A DNA stretch of 64,000 nt from Roseiarcus sp963741845 (GCA_963741845.1 CAVUJV010000003.1:47195-111194); one strand, 5' to 3'. Counted from the first letter of the stretch, positions 35,918 to 46,128 are shown. The notes: generated from the sequence alone by a model not told the origin. Program-made: numbers and translations.

Positions 35918-37471
35918 ATGACGATTCGCACGCTCATACTCGGCGCGCTTTTGCTGGCGCCCCTCATGGCCACAGGCGCCTCAGCGCAGACGCCTTCCGA
36001 CGCCCCCGCGTCCAGTTCGGCGCCGGCCGCTTCCTCGACCCCGACGCCCGCGGGATCGCCTCTCGTTGCGCCGGTTACGGCCTCGCCTCTGCCTGCGCCG
36101 TCGCAATCTGCTTCCCCGGCTGCAAGCCCGGCTCCCGTCGCCGCGACGCCAGCCTCCGCGGCGCCGGCTCGGCCAACCTCCTCGGCGGCCGCTCCCGCTC
36201 CTTCGGGGGCGGCGACGACCGCGCCGACCGCCGCCGCGCCGGGTCAGACGCCCACCGCCGGGTCCACGCCCACCGCGGAAGCGAAGCCCAAGCCCAAGCC
36301 GAAGAAGGCCTCGCCTCCCGCGCCGCCGCGCGAGACGGCCCTCTCGGTCGATCCCAATCCAACCGTCGGACCGGCGACCTTCTACGCCACCGCGAAGGCG
36401 GCCGAGCGCTATGGCGCGATCGTCGATGCGGGCGGCTGGCCGACCGATATCCCGAGCCTCAGGCCGGGAGCGAAAGGACCGGCGGTGGCGCGGCTTCGCC
36501 AGAGGTTGGCGATGGAGGGCTATGTCGACCCGGAGCACGCCCATGGAATGACCTGGGGCCCCGAACTCACCGCCGCGGTGAAGGACTTCCAGGAGCGTAT
36601 GGGCCTGAGACAGACAGGCGTCGTGGCTGGCGCGACGCTCGCGGCCCTGAACGTTCCGGCCCCCGTCCGGTACAATCAACTCTCCGCCAGCGCGAATCGC
36701 CTGTCCGGAATGACGCTTCCGTTCGGCGACCGTTACGTCGTGGTCAACATTCCGTCGACCTCGGTCGAGGCGGTCGAGAACGGTCGCGTCGCGCATCGCT
36801 ATGTCGCCATCGTCGGCGGTCCCGACCATCCTTCCCCTGAAATTCAGGCGCGCGTGCAGTCGGTCAATCTCAACCCGACCTGGACGGTGCCGACCTCGAT
36901 CATCAAGAACGAGATCATCCCGCATATGCAGAAGGACCCGGGCTATCTGGCCCGGGCGAAGATCCGCATCCTCGACAATTCCGGCAAGGAGGTCGATCCC
37001 AAGTCGATCAACTGGGGCACGCAGCGCGCGACCAACTATACGTTGCGACAGGATTCGGGCGCCGGGAATTCGCTGGGCTCGATCCGCATCAATATGCCCA
37101 ACAAGCTCGCCGTCTATATGCACGACACGCCGTCGAAGCGGCTCTTCGGCGCCGACTATCGCTTCCTGAGCCACGGATGCGTGCGGGTCCAGGGCGTCTA
37201 CGACCTCGCCGAATGGCTCCTGCAGGACACGAACGGTCCCGATGGCCCCTGGACGAAAGAGGCCATGCAGCGAAAGGTAAAGGAAAGCGCGCCCTATGAA
37301 GTGAGGCTGTCGCATCCGGCGCCGGTGATCTGGGTCTATCTCACCGGCTGGTCGAACGGCGACGGACCTGCCCATTTCCGCAACGACGTTTACGGGCTCG
37401 ATACGGCCTCCGTCGCCCAGGCGAACGCCCCTGTGCAGCTCCAGGGGGCGCAGCTCGCGCCGGCGCAGTAA
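35918..37471 (+). CDS. L,D-transpeptidase with peptidoglycan-binding domain
   Basis: 517 residues. Signal peptide (about 1-23, ending GASAQ), then a long low-complexity Ala/Pro/Ser/Thr linker (about 25-135), a PG_binding_1 domain (about 175-245, PAVARLRQRLAMEGYVD) and a YkuD catalytic domain with SHGCVRVQ, nucleophile Cys421. It forms 3-3 cross-links or anchors proteins to peptidoglycan in the periplasm. The Pro-rich linker would let it reach across the periplasm. ATG 35918 is chosen because the signal peptide starts there. Monocistronic by layout. Confidence 0.92.
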   Translation: MTIRTLILGALLLAPLMATGASAQTPSDAPASSSAPAASSTPTPAGSPLVAPVTASPLPAPSQSASPAASPAPVAATPASAAPARPTSSAAAPAPSGAATTAPTAAAPGQTPTAGSTPTAEAKPKPKPKKASPPAPPRETALSVDPNPTVGPATFYATAKAAERYGAIVDAGGWPTDIPSLRPGAKGPAVARLRQRLAMEGYVDPEHAHGMTWGPELTAAVKDFQERMGLRQTGVVAGATLAALNVPAPVRYNQLSASANRLSGMTLPFGDRYVVVNIPSTSVEAVENGRVAHRYVAIVGGPDHPSPEIQARVQSVNLNPTWTVPTSIIKNEIIPHMQKDPGYLARAKIRILDNSGKEVDPKSINWGTQRATNYTLRQDSGAGNSLGSIRINMPNKLAVYMHDTPSKRLFGADYRFLSHGCVRVQGVYDLAEWLLQDTNGPDGPWTKEAMQRKVKESAPYEVRLSHPAPVIWVYLTGWSNGDGPAHFRNDVYGLDTASVAQANAPVQLQGAQLAPAQ

Positions 37472-37486
37472 CGGCGCTCCGCCTCC

Positions 37487-38883
37487 TCAGCGCCTCTTGT
37501 AGAGACGCTGGCCCATCACCCAGGTCTCGTCCACGCAGCGGTCGTCGCCGACCATCATCACGCCGAACAGCAGATCCGCGGCCTCCGCGATCGTTCGCGG
37601 CGAGCCGCCCTCGGCGATCAGGGACTGGCGCCAGCCCTGAGCGATCGGACCGCCGTTGGGGTCGAGCGCGACGAAGTCCGCTTCCTTGCCGGGTTCGAAA
37701 TTGCCGAGCTTGTCGTCGATATAGAGACCTTCCGCGCCCCCAAGCGTGATCGACCAGAAGGCGCGATAGGGCGAGAGCTTGTTGCGCTCCGCCTCGGCGA
37801 GATCCTTGCGGATCGGGTCAAGGCTGCCATCGAGCAGCGTGTTGTTGCACATGCCGACCTTGTAGGCGTCGTCGAGCACATTGATCATCGAAAAGCGATT
37901 GCCGCCGCCGACATCGGAGCCGAACGCCATCTTCACCCGGTGCGCCGGGTCGGTGGCGCGGCCGAGGCGGAAGAGGCCGCTGCCGAGGAACAGGTTCGAG
38001 CAGGGGCAGAAGACGACCGCGGCGCCCGACTCCGACATGCGCCGAAACTCGCCGTCGGACAGATAGACGCCGTGTCCGCCCGAGAATTTGGGGCCGACAA
38101 GGCCGAATTTCTCGTAGATTCCGAGATAGTCCTCGCAGTCGGGGTGCTCGAGGAGCACGCCGCGGCACTCGCTCGGATTCTCGGAAATGTGGGTGTTGAC
38201 CCAGCAGTCCGGGTGCTCCTCCTTGAGGCGCTGGCAGGCCCCGAGAAGCTCGGGCGAAGCGCCGAAGGCGAAGCGGGGCGTAATGGCGTAGAGGTTCCGG
38301 CCCTTGCGTGGTACTGGGCGATGAGGCGCTTGCTGTCGCGGTAGAAATTCTCCGGCGTGTCGGCGTATTCGGCCGGCGCGTGACGGTCGATGCCGGTGAG
38401 GCCGGCGATGACGCGCATGTTGCGCCGTCCCGCCTCCTCGAAAAGCTCCTCGGTCGCGACCGGGGAAGAGGTCGTGAAGGCCTGGCAGGTCGTCGTGCCG
38501 CCGGCAAGCAGCGCATCCAGGAAGCGATTCACGCCGTCGCGCGCATAGTCGCGGTCCCGGTATTTCAGCTCCTCGGGAAAGACCCACTTCTGCAGCCAGG
38601 GCAGAAGCTGCTCGCCATAGGCGCCGATGACCCGGGTCTGCGGCAGGTGGATATGGCCGTCGATGAAGCCGGGAAGGATGATCCGATCCCTGATGTGGGT
38701 CGTCTCAAGGCCCGGATGGCGAGACGCCACGGCTTCATAGGGGCCGAAATCGTCGATCAGGCCGTCGGTCACGACCAGGAGGCCGTCCTGATGGAAGCGC
38801 GCTGCGTCCGCCTCGGCGCCGACGTGCTTCCACGGATCGTCCACGAAGTCGAAGAACGTTCCCCGGATGCCGATTGTGCTCAT
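37487..38883 (-). pseudogene. guaD: guanine deaminase, frameshifted as sequenced
   Basis: N-terminal frame: RGTFFDFVDDPWKHVG and the zinc motif PGFIDGHIHLPQTRVIGAYG. Second frame: NTHISENPSECRGV, FSGGHGVYLSDGEFRRM, and AFGSDVGGG with the catalytic Asp. This is the amidohydrolase guanine deaminase (guanine to xanthine). The frames join near 38304-38308, where one base appears missing (length 2 mod 3), unlike the other frameshifts here. The start at 38883 follows AAGGGG at good spacing; an in-frame ATG at 38907 overlaps the nadE stop (TGATG). Confidence 0.85.
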
Positions 38884-38906
38884 GGGCGGCCCCTTACTGC
38901 CCGACA

Positions 38907-40649
38907 TCACTCCTCGAACCGCTCGCTCGTCCCGGCCGGCGCCGCGGGCCCCAGGGAGGCGTCCGGCTTGCGTTCGGGAAGGCCGGGATCGCGGAAGCGA
39001 TTGACGATGGGATAGCGCCGGTCGCGCCCAAAATTCTTCGGTCCGATCTTCACGCCGGGCGCGGACTGGCGGCGCTTGTATTCGGCGAGGTAGAGCAGCC
39101 GCTCGACCTTGCGCACCGTCTCTTCCTCGAAGCCGGCGGCGATCAGATCCCCGACCCGCATCTCCTTCTCGACCAGCCCATGCAGGATGCCGTCGAGAAT
39201 CGGATAGGGCGGGAGCGAGTCCTCGTCCTTCTGGTTCTCGCGCAATTCCGCGCTCGGCGGCTTGGTGATGATGGTTTCCGGGATCACGTCCTTGTCGGGC
39301 CCGAGCGCGCCTTCCGGCTTCCATTGGTTACGGAGCCCCGCCAGCCGGAAGACCTCCATCTTGTAGAGATCCTTGATCGGATTGAAGCCCCCGTTCATGT
39401 CGCCGTAAAGGGTGGCGTAGCCGACCGACATTTCCGACTTGTTGCCGGTCGTCACCAGCATCGCGCCGGTCTTGTTGGAAATCGCCATCAGGACGAGGCC
39501 GCGGGCGCGGCTCTGGATGTTCTCCTCGGTGATGTCGCGCTTGCGCCCCTCGAACATCTTTGCGAGCGCGTGCTCCGCGCCTTCGACGGGCTCGGCGATC
39601 GGCACAATGTCGTAGCGCAGACCCAAAGCCTTGGCGCAGGCGGCCGCGTCGGAAAGCAATTCGTTCGACGTGTATTTGTAAGGCAGCATCACGGCGTGAA
39701 CCCGCTCGGGCCCGAGGGCGTCGACCGCCATCGCCGCGCAGAGCGCCGAGTTGATTCCGCCCGAGAGGCCGAGCACGACGCCCGGAAAGCCGTTGTTCTC
39801 GACATAGTCGCGCAGGCCCATGACGCAGGCCGAATAGTCCGCCTCGTCCCCCTCCTCGACCGTCTCCATGGGCCCGTCGACGCAGCGCCAGCCCTTGTCT
39901 CCGCGCTCCCATACGGTTTTGGCGACCATCCGCTTGAAGGCGGGAAGCTGCGCCGCGACGCTGTGATCGCCATTGAGCACGAACGAGGCGCCGTCGAAGA
40001 TCAGCTCGTCCTGACCGCCGACCATGTTGAGATAGATCAGCGGCAGGCCGCTTTCGACCACGCGCGAAACGGCGATCGACTGGCGGATCGCGAGCTTGCC
40101 CCGCTCGTAGGGCGAGGCGTTCGGAGTCATCAGGATCTCGCCGCCGGTCTCGACGATGCATTCGACCGGATCCGGCCCCCAGATGTCCTCGCAGATCGGC
40201 ACGCCCGCGCGCACGCCCTGAAACACGAGAGGCCCCGGCGACGGGCCGGGTGCGAAGACGCGCTTCTCGTCGAACACGCCGTAATTCGGCAGGTCGACCT
40301 TGAACCGCACCGCCTCGATCCGCCCTCTGGCGAGCAGCGCAGCGGCGTTATAGAGCTTGTCGCCCTCTCGCCAGGGCAGGCCGACCAGCATCGCAGGCCC
40401 GCCGTCCGCCGTCTCGCGCGCAAGATCCTCGCAGGCGACGCGGCAGGCTTCCTGAAACGCGGGCTTGAGGACGAGATCCTCCGGCGGATAGCCGGAGAGA
40501 TAAAGCTCCGGCGCAATCATCAAATCCGCGCCGAACCCCTTCGCCTCCTCGCGGGCTTTCCTTAGGCGCCCGGCGTTGCCGGCGATATCGCCGACGACCG
40601 CGGAAATCTGAGCAAGCGCTATGACGAGACGGTTGGCGGGAGAGGGCAT
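38907..40649 (-). CDS. nadE: glutamine-hydrolysing NAD(+) synthase
   Basis: 580 residues, two domains. N-terminal nitrilase-like glutaminase (APELYLSGYPPEDL with Glu, GVPICEDIWGP with Cys) and C-terminal synthetase with the ATP-pyrophosphatase loop VLGLSGGINSALCAAMA near residue 300 and TGNKSEMSVGYATLYGD. It amidates deamido-NAD using glutamine. The stop overlaps a possible start of the guaD reading frame, suggesting a nadE-guaD operon. Confidence 0.96.
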   Translation of the reverse strand: MPSPANRLVIALAQISAVVGDIAGNAGRLRKAREEAKGFGADLMIAPELYLSGYPPEDLVLKPAFQEACRVACEDLARETADGGPAMLVGLPWREGDKLYNAAALLARGRIEAVRFKVDLPNYGVFDEKRVFAPGPSPGPLVFQGVRAGVPICEDIWGPDPVECIVETGGEILMTPNASPYERGKLAIRQSIAVSRVVESGLPLIYLNMVGGQDELIFDGASFVLNGDHSVAAQLPAFKRMVAKTVWERGDKGWRCVDGPMETVEEGDEADYSACVMGLRDYVENNGFPGVVLGLSGGINSALCAAMAVDALGPERVHAVMLPYKYTSNELLSDAAACAKALGLRYDIVPIAEPVEGAEHALAKMFEGRKRDITEENIQSRARGLVLMAISNKTGAMLVTTGNKSEMSVGYATLYGDMNGGFNPIKDLYKMEVFRLAGLRNQWKPEGALGPDKDVIPETIITKPPSAELRENQKDEDSLPPYPILDGILHGLVEKEMRVGDLIAAGFEEETVRKVERLLYLAEYKRRQSAPGVKIGPKNFGRDRRYPIVNRFRDPGLPERKPDASLGPAAPAGTSERFEE

Positions 40650-40741
40650 AGCGAATGCTTAGCGCGGACCGCGCCGGAAGGAAACGCGCGCTATCCACGT
40701 CTTTCCAGAAAGCCCTTCCGGCATTCGCAGGCGAGCCCGGA

Positions 40742-41941
40742 CTACCCCTCGGCGCGGACCGGCGAGCGGCCGCCCTCATCGGAAGCGTAGCGCCCGGTCC
40801 GCTCGCTCTCGGCGGAGCCGGGAGTGGAAGCGCGGCGGCCGAGCAGCGCTCTGGCCTTGCCGAGTCCGCGATCGAACGCTCGCGCCGTCGTGTTGGCGCA
40901 GGCGTCCTTCATGCCCATCGCGCGCTTTTCGACCAGGTTCCATGAGAACCAGGCGAGCGCCCAGGCGATGCCTCCGGACCCGAACACCATCGCGAGAAAC
41001 GGCATCTTCGGGAAAAGATGCGCCAGCGTCTGCTGGACGGGAAAGGCATAGATGTAAATTCCGTAGGAATAATCGCCCCAGCCGTTGACCTTCCGGATCC
41101 TGCCGGCCGGGATATAGGCAAGGCAGAGCAGGAACGGCGCGAGGCAGAGCAGATAGACGGCGAAGACGAAGGTTCCGCCAACGAACGACGCGCCAATCAC
41201 GAGGAGCGGCAGGGCAGCGAAGATCGGCAGGTTCAGGTGCAGGCGCTCGCGCCAGAAATAGAGGGACGCGCCGTAGAAGAACATGAAGACGGCGATGTCG
41301 CTGTTGCTGATCGCGCCGTGGGCATGCGCCCGCACGATCGCGATGAAGAGGCCCGCCGCGATGAGCGGCGCGATGATCCTGAGGGCCGGCGTCCTCAGTT
41401 TGGGCGCCCAGGAAAAGGCGAGCCAGCCGACCGCAAGATAGACATACATCCGCGCTTCGACCGGCAGCGTCCAGAGCGAGCCGTTGAACTCGCCCTTGAG
41501 CGGAGCCGCGTCGAAGACGCCGGGCAGCGAATAGCGCATGCCGCCGACGACGGCGGCGCCACGCCAGATATAGGTCCAGGTCTCCTTCGCCGAGAAATAG
41601 TCCTTCGCCGGCAGCGTCGTCAGCGCCGGCGCCAGCAGGAGCACGGTCAGCGGCAGCATCAGCCACATCGCCGGATAGAGCCTTAGCGCCCGCGCCCAGA
41701 GGAAGTGATTGAGATCGCCGCGGTTAAAGAGGCTCGCCGTGACGAGGAAGCCGCTCGTCACGAACAGCATGTCGAGCGCCATCTCGCCGAGCGAGCGGCC
41801 CATATGGCGGTAAAGGAAGTCGGGTCCGCCCGCGATCCCGAGAATCGGGCCGCTATGGAAGAGCACGACCGTGAAGGCCGCGATCAGCCGCAACAGCGTG
41901 AAGTTGTTGTCGCGGCTGCGCGCGTATTCCGAGAGGCGCAT
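40742..41941 (-). CDS. acyltransferase family 3 membrane protein
   Basis: 399 residues, about ten predicted membrane helices. Typical AT3 start NNFTLLRLIAAFTVVLFHSGP with the conserved Arg and His, a second Arg in LWARALRLYPAMW, and YSYGIYIYAFPVQQ late. It transfers acyl groups to extracytoplasmic carbohydrates such as lipopolysaccharide or exopolysaccharide. ATG 41941 follows GGGAGGG. It lies 40 bases after the DAHP synthase stop on the same strand. The acceptor is unknown. Confidence 0.9.
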   Translation of the reverse strand: MRLSEYARSRDNNFTLLRLIAAFTVVLFHSGPILGIAGGPDFLYRHMGRSLGEMALDMLFVTSGFLVTASLFNRGDLNHFLWARALRLYPAMWLMLPLTVLLLAPALTTLPAKDYFSAKETWTYIWRGAAVVGGMRYSLPGVFDAAPLKGEFNGSLWTLPVEARMYVYLAVGWLAFSWAPKLRTPALRIIAPLIAAGLFIAIVRAHAHGAISNSDIAVFMFFYGASLYFWRERLHLNLPIFAALPLLVIGASFVGGTFVFAVYLLCLAPFLLCLAYIPAGRIRKVNGWGDYSYGIYIYAFPVQQTLAHLFPKMPFLAMVFGSGGIAWALAWFSWNLVEKRAMGMKDACANTTARAFDRGLGKARALLGRRASTPGSAESERTGRYASDEGGRSPVRAEG

Positions 41942-41981
41942 CAGCCCTCCCCGCCGCGATTCCCGCGCGGCTGGACAGGGC

Positions 41982-43370
41982 TCATTCGGCCGCCTGCACC
42001 GGGCGCTCCGGGGCGGCAAGACGTTGCCGCTTCAGGAGGTCCGCGATCAGGAAAGCCATTTCGATGGCCTGTTCGGCGTTCAGCCTCGGATCGCAATAGG
42101 TGTGATAGCGGTCGTGCAGGTCGTGCTCCGAGATGGCGCGGGCGCCGCCCGTGCATTCGGTGACGTTCTTGCCCGTCATTTCCAGATGGACGCCGCCCAC
42201 ATGCACGCCTTCGGCGCCGCAGACGGAGAAGAAGCTGCGCACCTCCTGAGCGATGCGCTCGGTCGGACGCGTCTTGAAGCCCGTCGTGGTCTTGATCGTG
42301 TTGCCGTGCATCGGATCCGTAACCCAGAGCAGGTTGCGGCCTTCGCGCTTCACCGCCCGCATGAGCGGGGGAAGCGCGGCTTCGATCCTGTCGGCGCCGA
42401 AGCGGCAGATGAGCGTGAGACGCCCGGGCTCGCGGTCGGGATCCAGGATGTCGATGAGCCGCAAAAGCTCGTCGGGCGGGAGCGACGGGCCGCATTTGAG
42501 GCCGATCGGGTTCTTCACGCCCCGGCAATATTCCACATGCGCTCCGCCCGGCTGGCGCGTGCGGTCGCCGATCCAGATCATGTGGCCCGAGGTCGCGTAA
42601 TAGTCGCCCGAGGTCGAATCGAGCCGAGTCAGCGCCTGCTCGTAGCCGAGCAGCAGCGCCTCGTGGGAGGTGTAGAAGTCGGTCGCGCGCAATTCCGGAT
42701 GCGCCTCGGCGTCCAGGCCTACGGCGCGCATGAAGCCGAGCGTCTCGGTGATGCGGTCGGCAAGCTCCTCGTAGCGCTCGGACTGCGGGCTGTCCTTGAC
42801 GAAGCCGAGCATCCAGCGATGCACGTTCTCGAGATTGGCGTAGCCGCCGGTCGCAAAGGCGCGAAGCAAGTTCAGCGTCGCCGCCGACTGGCGATACGCT
42901 TCGAGCTGGCGGCGCGGATCGGGCTCGCGCGCCTCCGGGGTGAAGGCGATGTCATTGACGATGTCGCCACGGTAGGCGGGCAGCGTCACGCCGTCGATCG
43001 TCTCGAAGTCGGAGGAGCGGGGCTTCGCAAATTGTCCGGCGACGCGGCCGACCTTCACGATCGGCGAGGCCGCCGCGAAGGTCATCACCACCGCCATCTG
43101 CAGGAGGACGCGGAAGAAATCGCGGATGTTATCGGCGGAATGCTCGCCGAAGCTCTCGGCGCAATCGCCACCCTGGAGCAGGAAAGCCTCGCCCGCGGCC
43201 GCGCGGCCGAGCGCGCGCTTGAGCTTGCGCGCCTCGCCTGCAAAAACGAGCGGCGGATAGCCGGCGAGCTGACGCTCCGTCTCGGCGAGCGCGGCCAAGT
43301 CCTTATAGACCGGCGACTGCTCGATGGGCTTTGCCCTCCAGCTGTCGGGGGTCCAACGCTCTTTCAACAT
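41982..43370 (-). CDS. aroG: class II 3-deoxy-7-phosphoheptulonate synthase
   Basis: 462 residues. Class II (plant-type) DAHP synthase: FLLQGGDCAESF near residue 63, RGDIVNDIAFTPEAREPDP, VKNPIGLKCGPS and WVTDPMHGNTI. It condenses PEP and erythrose-4-phosphate, the entry to the shikimate pathway. It is preceded by 188 gene-free bases containing an AT-rich stretch (about 43425-43450) that probably holds its promoter. The gene symbol follows common usage; class II enzymes have no single standard name. Confidence 0.94.
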   Translation of the reverse strand: MLKERWTPDSWRAKPIEQSPVYKDLAALAETERQLAGYPPLVFAGEARKLKRALGRAAAGEAFLLQGGDCAESFGEHSADNIRDFFRVLLQMAVVMTFAAASPIVKVGRVAGQFAKPRSSDFETIDGVTLPAYRGDIVNDIAFTPEAREPDPRRQLEAYRQSAATLNLLRAFATGGYANLENVHRWMLGFVKDSPQSERYEELADRITETLGFMRAVGLDAEAHPELRATDFYTSHEALLLGYEQALTRLDSTSGDYYATSGHMIWIGDRTRQPGGAHVEYCRGVKNPIGLKCGPSLPPDELLRLIDILDPDREPGRLTLICRFGADRIEAALPPLMRAVKREGRNLLWVTDPMHGNTIKTTTGFKTRPTERIAQEVRSFFSVCGAEGVHVGGVHLEMTGKNVTECTGGARAISEHDLHDRYHTYCDPRLNAEQAIEMAFLIADLLKRQRLAAPERPVQAAE

Positions 43371-43558
43371 TTTCGATACGCCTCGGCGTCCTTAAGGGGA
43401 GCCGCCTTTTGACCGGAATCGCCCAAATATACAAGGAATAACCTACAAACGCATGCCGATTTTCGCATGGGCCGGCCTCATAAGAGCAGGCCTTGCGGCG
43501 AAAATCCGTATCCCGTCGGCGATCGCGCCAGGGTCGGCGCGCGGCCCTTGGGGCAGGC

Positions 43559-44848
43559 TTACTCGAGCCCGGGGATCGGAATGCCGACCGTCTGAGCTAC
43601 GAGAATGACGTTGAGCACGAGGATGATAACCGCCCCGGCAACGGCGGCGGCGATCGTAAGGCGGGAATTGGCGAACGCCCCCATCAGGTCCCGCCGGCTC
43701 GTGAAGACGACGAGGGCAATGACCGGCGCCGGCAGCGCAAGGCTCAGCGCGACCTGCGAATAGACCAGCGCTTCGGTTGGGTTAACGCCTGCGAGGACAA
43801 CGACGAAGGCAGGAATGATCGTCACGAGGCGGCGAACCAGAATCGGAATCTGGAAGCCGACGAACCCCTGCATCACCATCTGCCCGGCCATCGTGCCAAC
43901 TGCGGAACTCGACACGCCGGAGGCAAGGAGGGACGTGAGGAACACCGCGGAGGCCGCCGCCCCGAGAACGGGCGTCAGCGTCTTGTAGGCCGCGCCGATG
44001 TCGGCGACGTCGCTGTGCCCCGCATGGAAGGCGGCGGCGGCCATCAACACCATCGCCATGTTGACGAGGCCGGCAAACGTCAGCGCCACCATGACCTCGC
44101 GGTTCGAAAAGGCGAGCACCATGCGCCGGTCGCTGTCGGTCCTCGCGACCACGCGCTCCGAGGTCAGTCCGGAATGGAGGAAGAGGGCGTGCGGCATCAC
44201 AGTCGCGCCGATGATGCCGACCGCGATCATCAGAGCGCCCCCGTCCGGCAGCGAGGGTATGATGACCCCGCGCGAGGCGGCCGGCCAATCGATCGGGGCG
44301 ATGATGAGTTCCACGAGATAGCAGAGGCCGATCGTCGCCACGAAAACGCTGATCACAATTTCAATCGGGCGGAAACCCCACCGCTGCAGATGCAGAATGC
44401 CGAGCGTGAGCACGGCGACCACGCCCATGCCAGCCACCAGCGGAATGTTGAAGAGGAGCGAGAGGCCGATGGCGCCGCCCACGAATTCCGCAAGGTCAGT
44501 CGCCATCGCCGCGAATTCGCTGATGATCCAAAGCGAGTAAACCGCCGGCTTCGGCAGCTGGTCGCGACACATCTCCGCGAGATTGCGCCGCGTCACGATG
44601 CCGAGCTTGGCCGAAAGGCTCTGAAAAAGCATGGCGATGAGATTCGCGACCAGCACGACCCACAGCAGAGAATAGCCGTAGCGCGCCCCCGCCTGAATGT
44701 TGGTCGCAAAATTGCCGGGGTCCATATAGGCGATGGATGCGATCACCGCCGGACCGAAGAAGAGCAGCGACGAGAATGCGCGCCGCCGTCCGTCCAGCGT
44801 ATCCCGCATGGCGGAGAGCGTGCGCTCGCTCGTCGTCGCCTGAGTCAT
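43559..44848 (-). CDS. mntH: Nramp divalent metal transporter
   Basis: 429 residues, 11 predicted membrane helices. The metal-binding signature AYMDPGNFATNIQAGA in helix 1 and MPHALFLHSG in helix 6 (Met and His) define Nramp. It imports Mn(II) or Fe(II) with protons. ATG 44848 is preferred because GGGGAA lies upstream at good spacing; an earlier in-frame ATG at 44878 lacks a site. Two identical palindromes overlap the promoter (44889-44928), indicating metal-dependent repression. Confidence 0.94.
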   Translation of the reverse strand: MTQATTSERTLSAMRDTLDGRRRAFSSLLFFGPAVIASIAYMDPGNFATNIQAGARYGYSLLWVVLVANLIAMLFQSLSAKLGIVTRRNLAEMCRDQLPKPAVYSLWIISEFAAMATDLAEFVGGAIGLSLLFNIPLVAGMGVVAVLTLGILHLQRWGFRPIEIVISVFVATIGLCYLVELIIAPIDWPAASRGVIIPSLPDGGALMIAVGIIGATVMPHALFLHSGLTSERVVARTDSDRRMVLAFSNREVMVALTFAGLVNMAMVLMAAAAFHAGHSDVADIGAAYKTLTPVLGAAASAVFLTSLLASGVSSSAVGTMAGQMVMQGFVGFQIPILVRRLVTIIPAFVVVLAGVNPTEALVYSQVALSLALPAPVIALVVFTSRRDLMGAFANSRLTIAAAVAGAVIILVLNVILVAQTVGIPIPGLE

Positions 44849-44888
44849 TTTGCGTTCCCCGTGGGCCACGCCGATCATGGAACCCGAT

Positions 44889-44938
44889 TGTAGCCTAGGC
44901 TACACAACGAAATGTAGCCTAGGCTACAAATTCGTCAA
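44889..44938 (-). promoter_or_regulatory. mntH promoter with two identical 16-base palindromic operators
   Basis: TGTAGCCTAGGCTACA, a perfect palindrome, occurs at 44889-44904 and 44913-44928, 24 bases centre to centre. On the mntH strand, -35 TTGACG (44938-44933) and -10 TACATT (44916-44911) have a 16-base spacer, so the second palindrome fills the spacer and the first covers the expected start site. The form suggests a DtxR/MntR-type or Fur/Mur-type metalloregulator; the TAGCC..GGCTA core is closest to MntR boxes. Regulator identity is inference. Confidence 0.75.
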
Positions 44939-44970
44939 GGGGCGAAGCCTGCCGCGAGCGCTTTCCCGAT

Positions 44971-45882
44971 TCACCGCGCCCTCGCGGCGACTGGCTTCGC
45001 CACCGCCTCGATCTCCCCACGCATCCAGCGATGGGCGGGATCCTCATGATCCCGGCGGCTCCAGATCATGTACATCGGCAGGCCGGGGAAAGGGGTGGGC
45101 GGCGGGACCGAGGCCAGTCCCTGCATCAGGCCAAACCGCAGAAGGCTCGGAACCGTCGCTATGAGATCGCTCCCGCGCAGGAAGGCCGGAATGGCGGAAA
45201 AGCCCGGAACCATGACCCGGAAGCGCCGCTCCAGGCCTTTGGCCGCGAGGTGCTGGTCGAGGTCGAGCACTTTCTGGGGCTCGTAAACGACCGTGGCGTG
45301 CTCGGCCGAAAGATAATCCTCAAGGCTTCGGGGCGGCTTGCGGTGGGCCGGGTCATAAAAGACCCGTTGCCGGTCTTCGAAGAGGCGCTTCTGCATGATG
45401 TCGGCGGCGTCAGGCGGGCGCGGACTGATGAGGAGATGACAGCGCTCGTCGCGCAGCATCTCGGGCGTCGGCACATTGGAGGCGATGATCCTGAGCGACA
45501 CGCCGGGCGCGTGCTCGCGAAGGCGGGCGACGAGCGGCGGCATGAGCGCCTCGCGCTGCAAGTCGTTGGCGGCGATCACGAACACCGTCCGCCAGCGGGA
45601 CGGATCGAAGGTCTCGGAGGCCGCGAAACGTTCGAGTTCGCGCAACAACTCGCGCGCCTTGACGGCGAGCGCCTCCGCGCGCGCAGTGGCCATGATGCCG
45701 CGACCCGACTTCACGAACAGGTCGTCGCCGACAATGACCCTGAGCTTCGCAGCGAGATGGCTGACCGCCGATTGCGTCACGCCGAGGCGGTTCGCCGCCG
45801 CGGTGATCGACCCGGTCTCGACCACGGCGACAATGAGACGAAGCAGGCGGGCGTCGAGATCGGTCCAATCGAAATTGCTCAT
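44971..45882 (-). CDS. LysR family regulator, probable controller of the lig operon
   Basis: 303 residues. N-terminal HTH RLIVAVVETGSITAAANRLGVTQSAVSHLAAKL (about 15-47) and a LysR substrate-binding domain. It is transcribed away from the protocatechuate 4,5-cleavage operon across 246 bases, the usual position of a LysR activator such as LigR/PmdR. An ATGA-T-TCAT motif at 45893-45901 just upstream of its start may be part of its binding site. The ligand is presumably protocatechuate or a pathway intermediate. Confidence 0.88.
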   Translation of the reverse strand: MSNFDWTDLDARLLRLIVAVVETGSITAAANRLGVTQSAVSHLAAKLRVIVGDDLFVKSGRGIMATARAEALAVKARELLRELERFAASETFDPSRWRTVFVIAANDLQREALMPPLVARLREHAPGVSLRIIASNVPTPEMLRDERCHLLISPRPPDAADIMQKRLFEDRQRVFYDPAHRKPPRSLEDYLSAEHATVVYEPQKVLDLDQHLAAKGLERRFRVMVPGFSAIPAFLRGSDLIATVPSLLRFGLMQGLASVPPPTPFPGLPMYMIWSRRDHEDPAHRWMRGEIEAVAKPVAARAR

Positions 45883-46128
45883 GGAACCTATGATGATTCA
45901 TGCATTTATCTTTTGCAATTCCGGACCTAACCCGCTTCGCAAACGCCAACGTGATCAGGGGAGCGAAACCTTGTCTTTCCCGGCCGATACCGACCCGACG
46001 CCCATGGCGCCCCTCGAAGGTTTCCTCGTTCGAGGCGGCTCCCCGGCGCTTGCCGCGCCGGGAACCTTGTCGGATACTCGCGCCCAGGCCGGCCTTCGCA
46101 AAGCCGCCAGCGCGGGAGGAACGAGCCT
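45883..46128. promoter_or_regulatory. divergent LysR / lig operon intergenic region
   Basis: No credible gene. The left end is AT-rich (45889-45925) with ATGA-T-TCAT at 45893-45901, a possible LysR contact and autoregulation site. A strong GGGAGGA (46114-46120) precedes the GTG start at 46129. I cannot place the -35/-10 with confidence. Confidence 0.4.
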
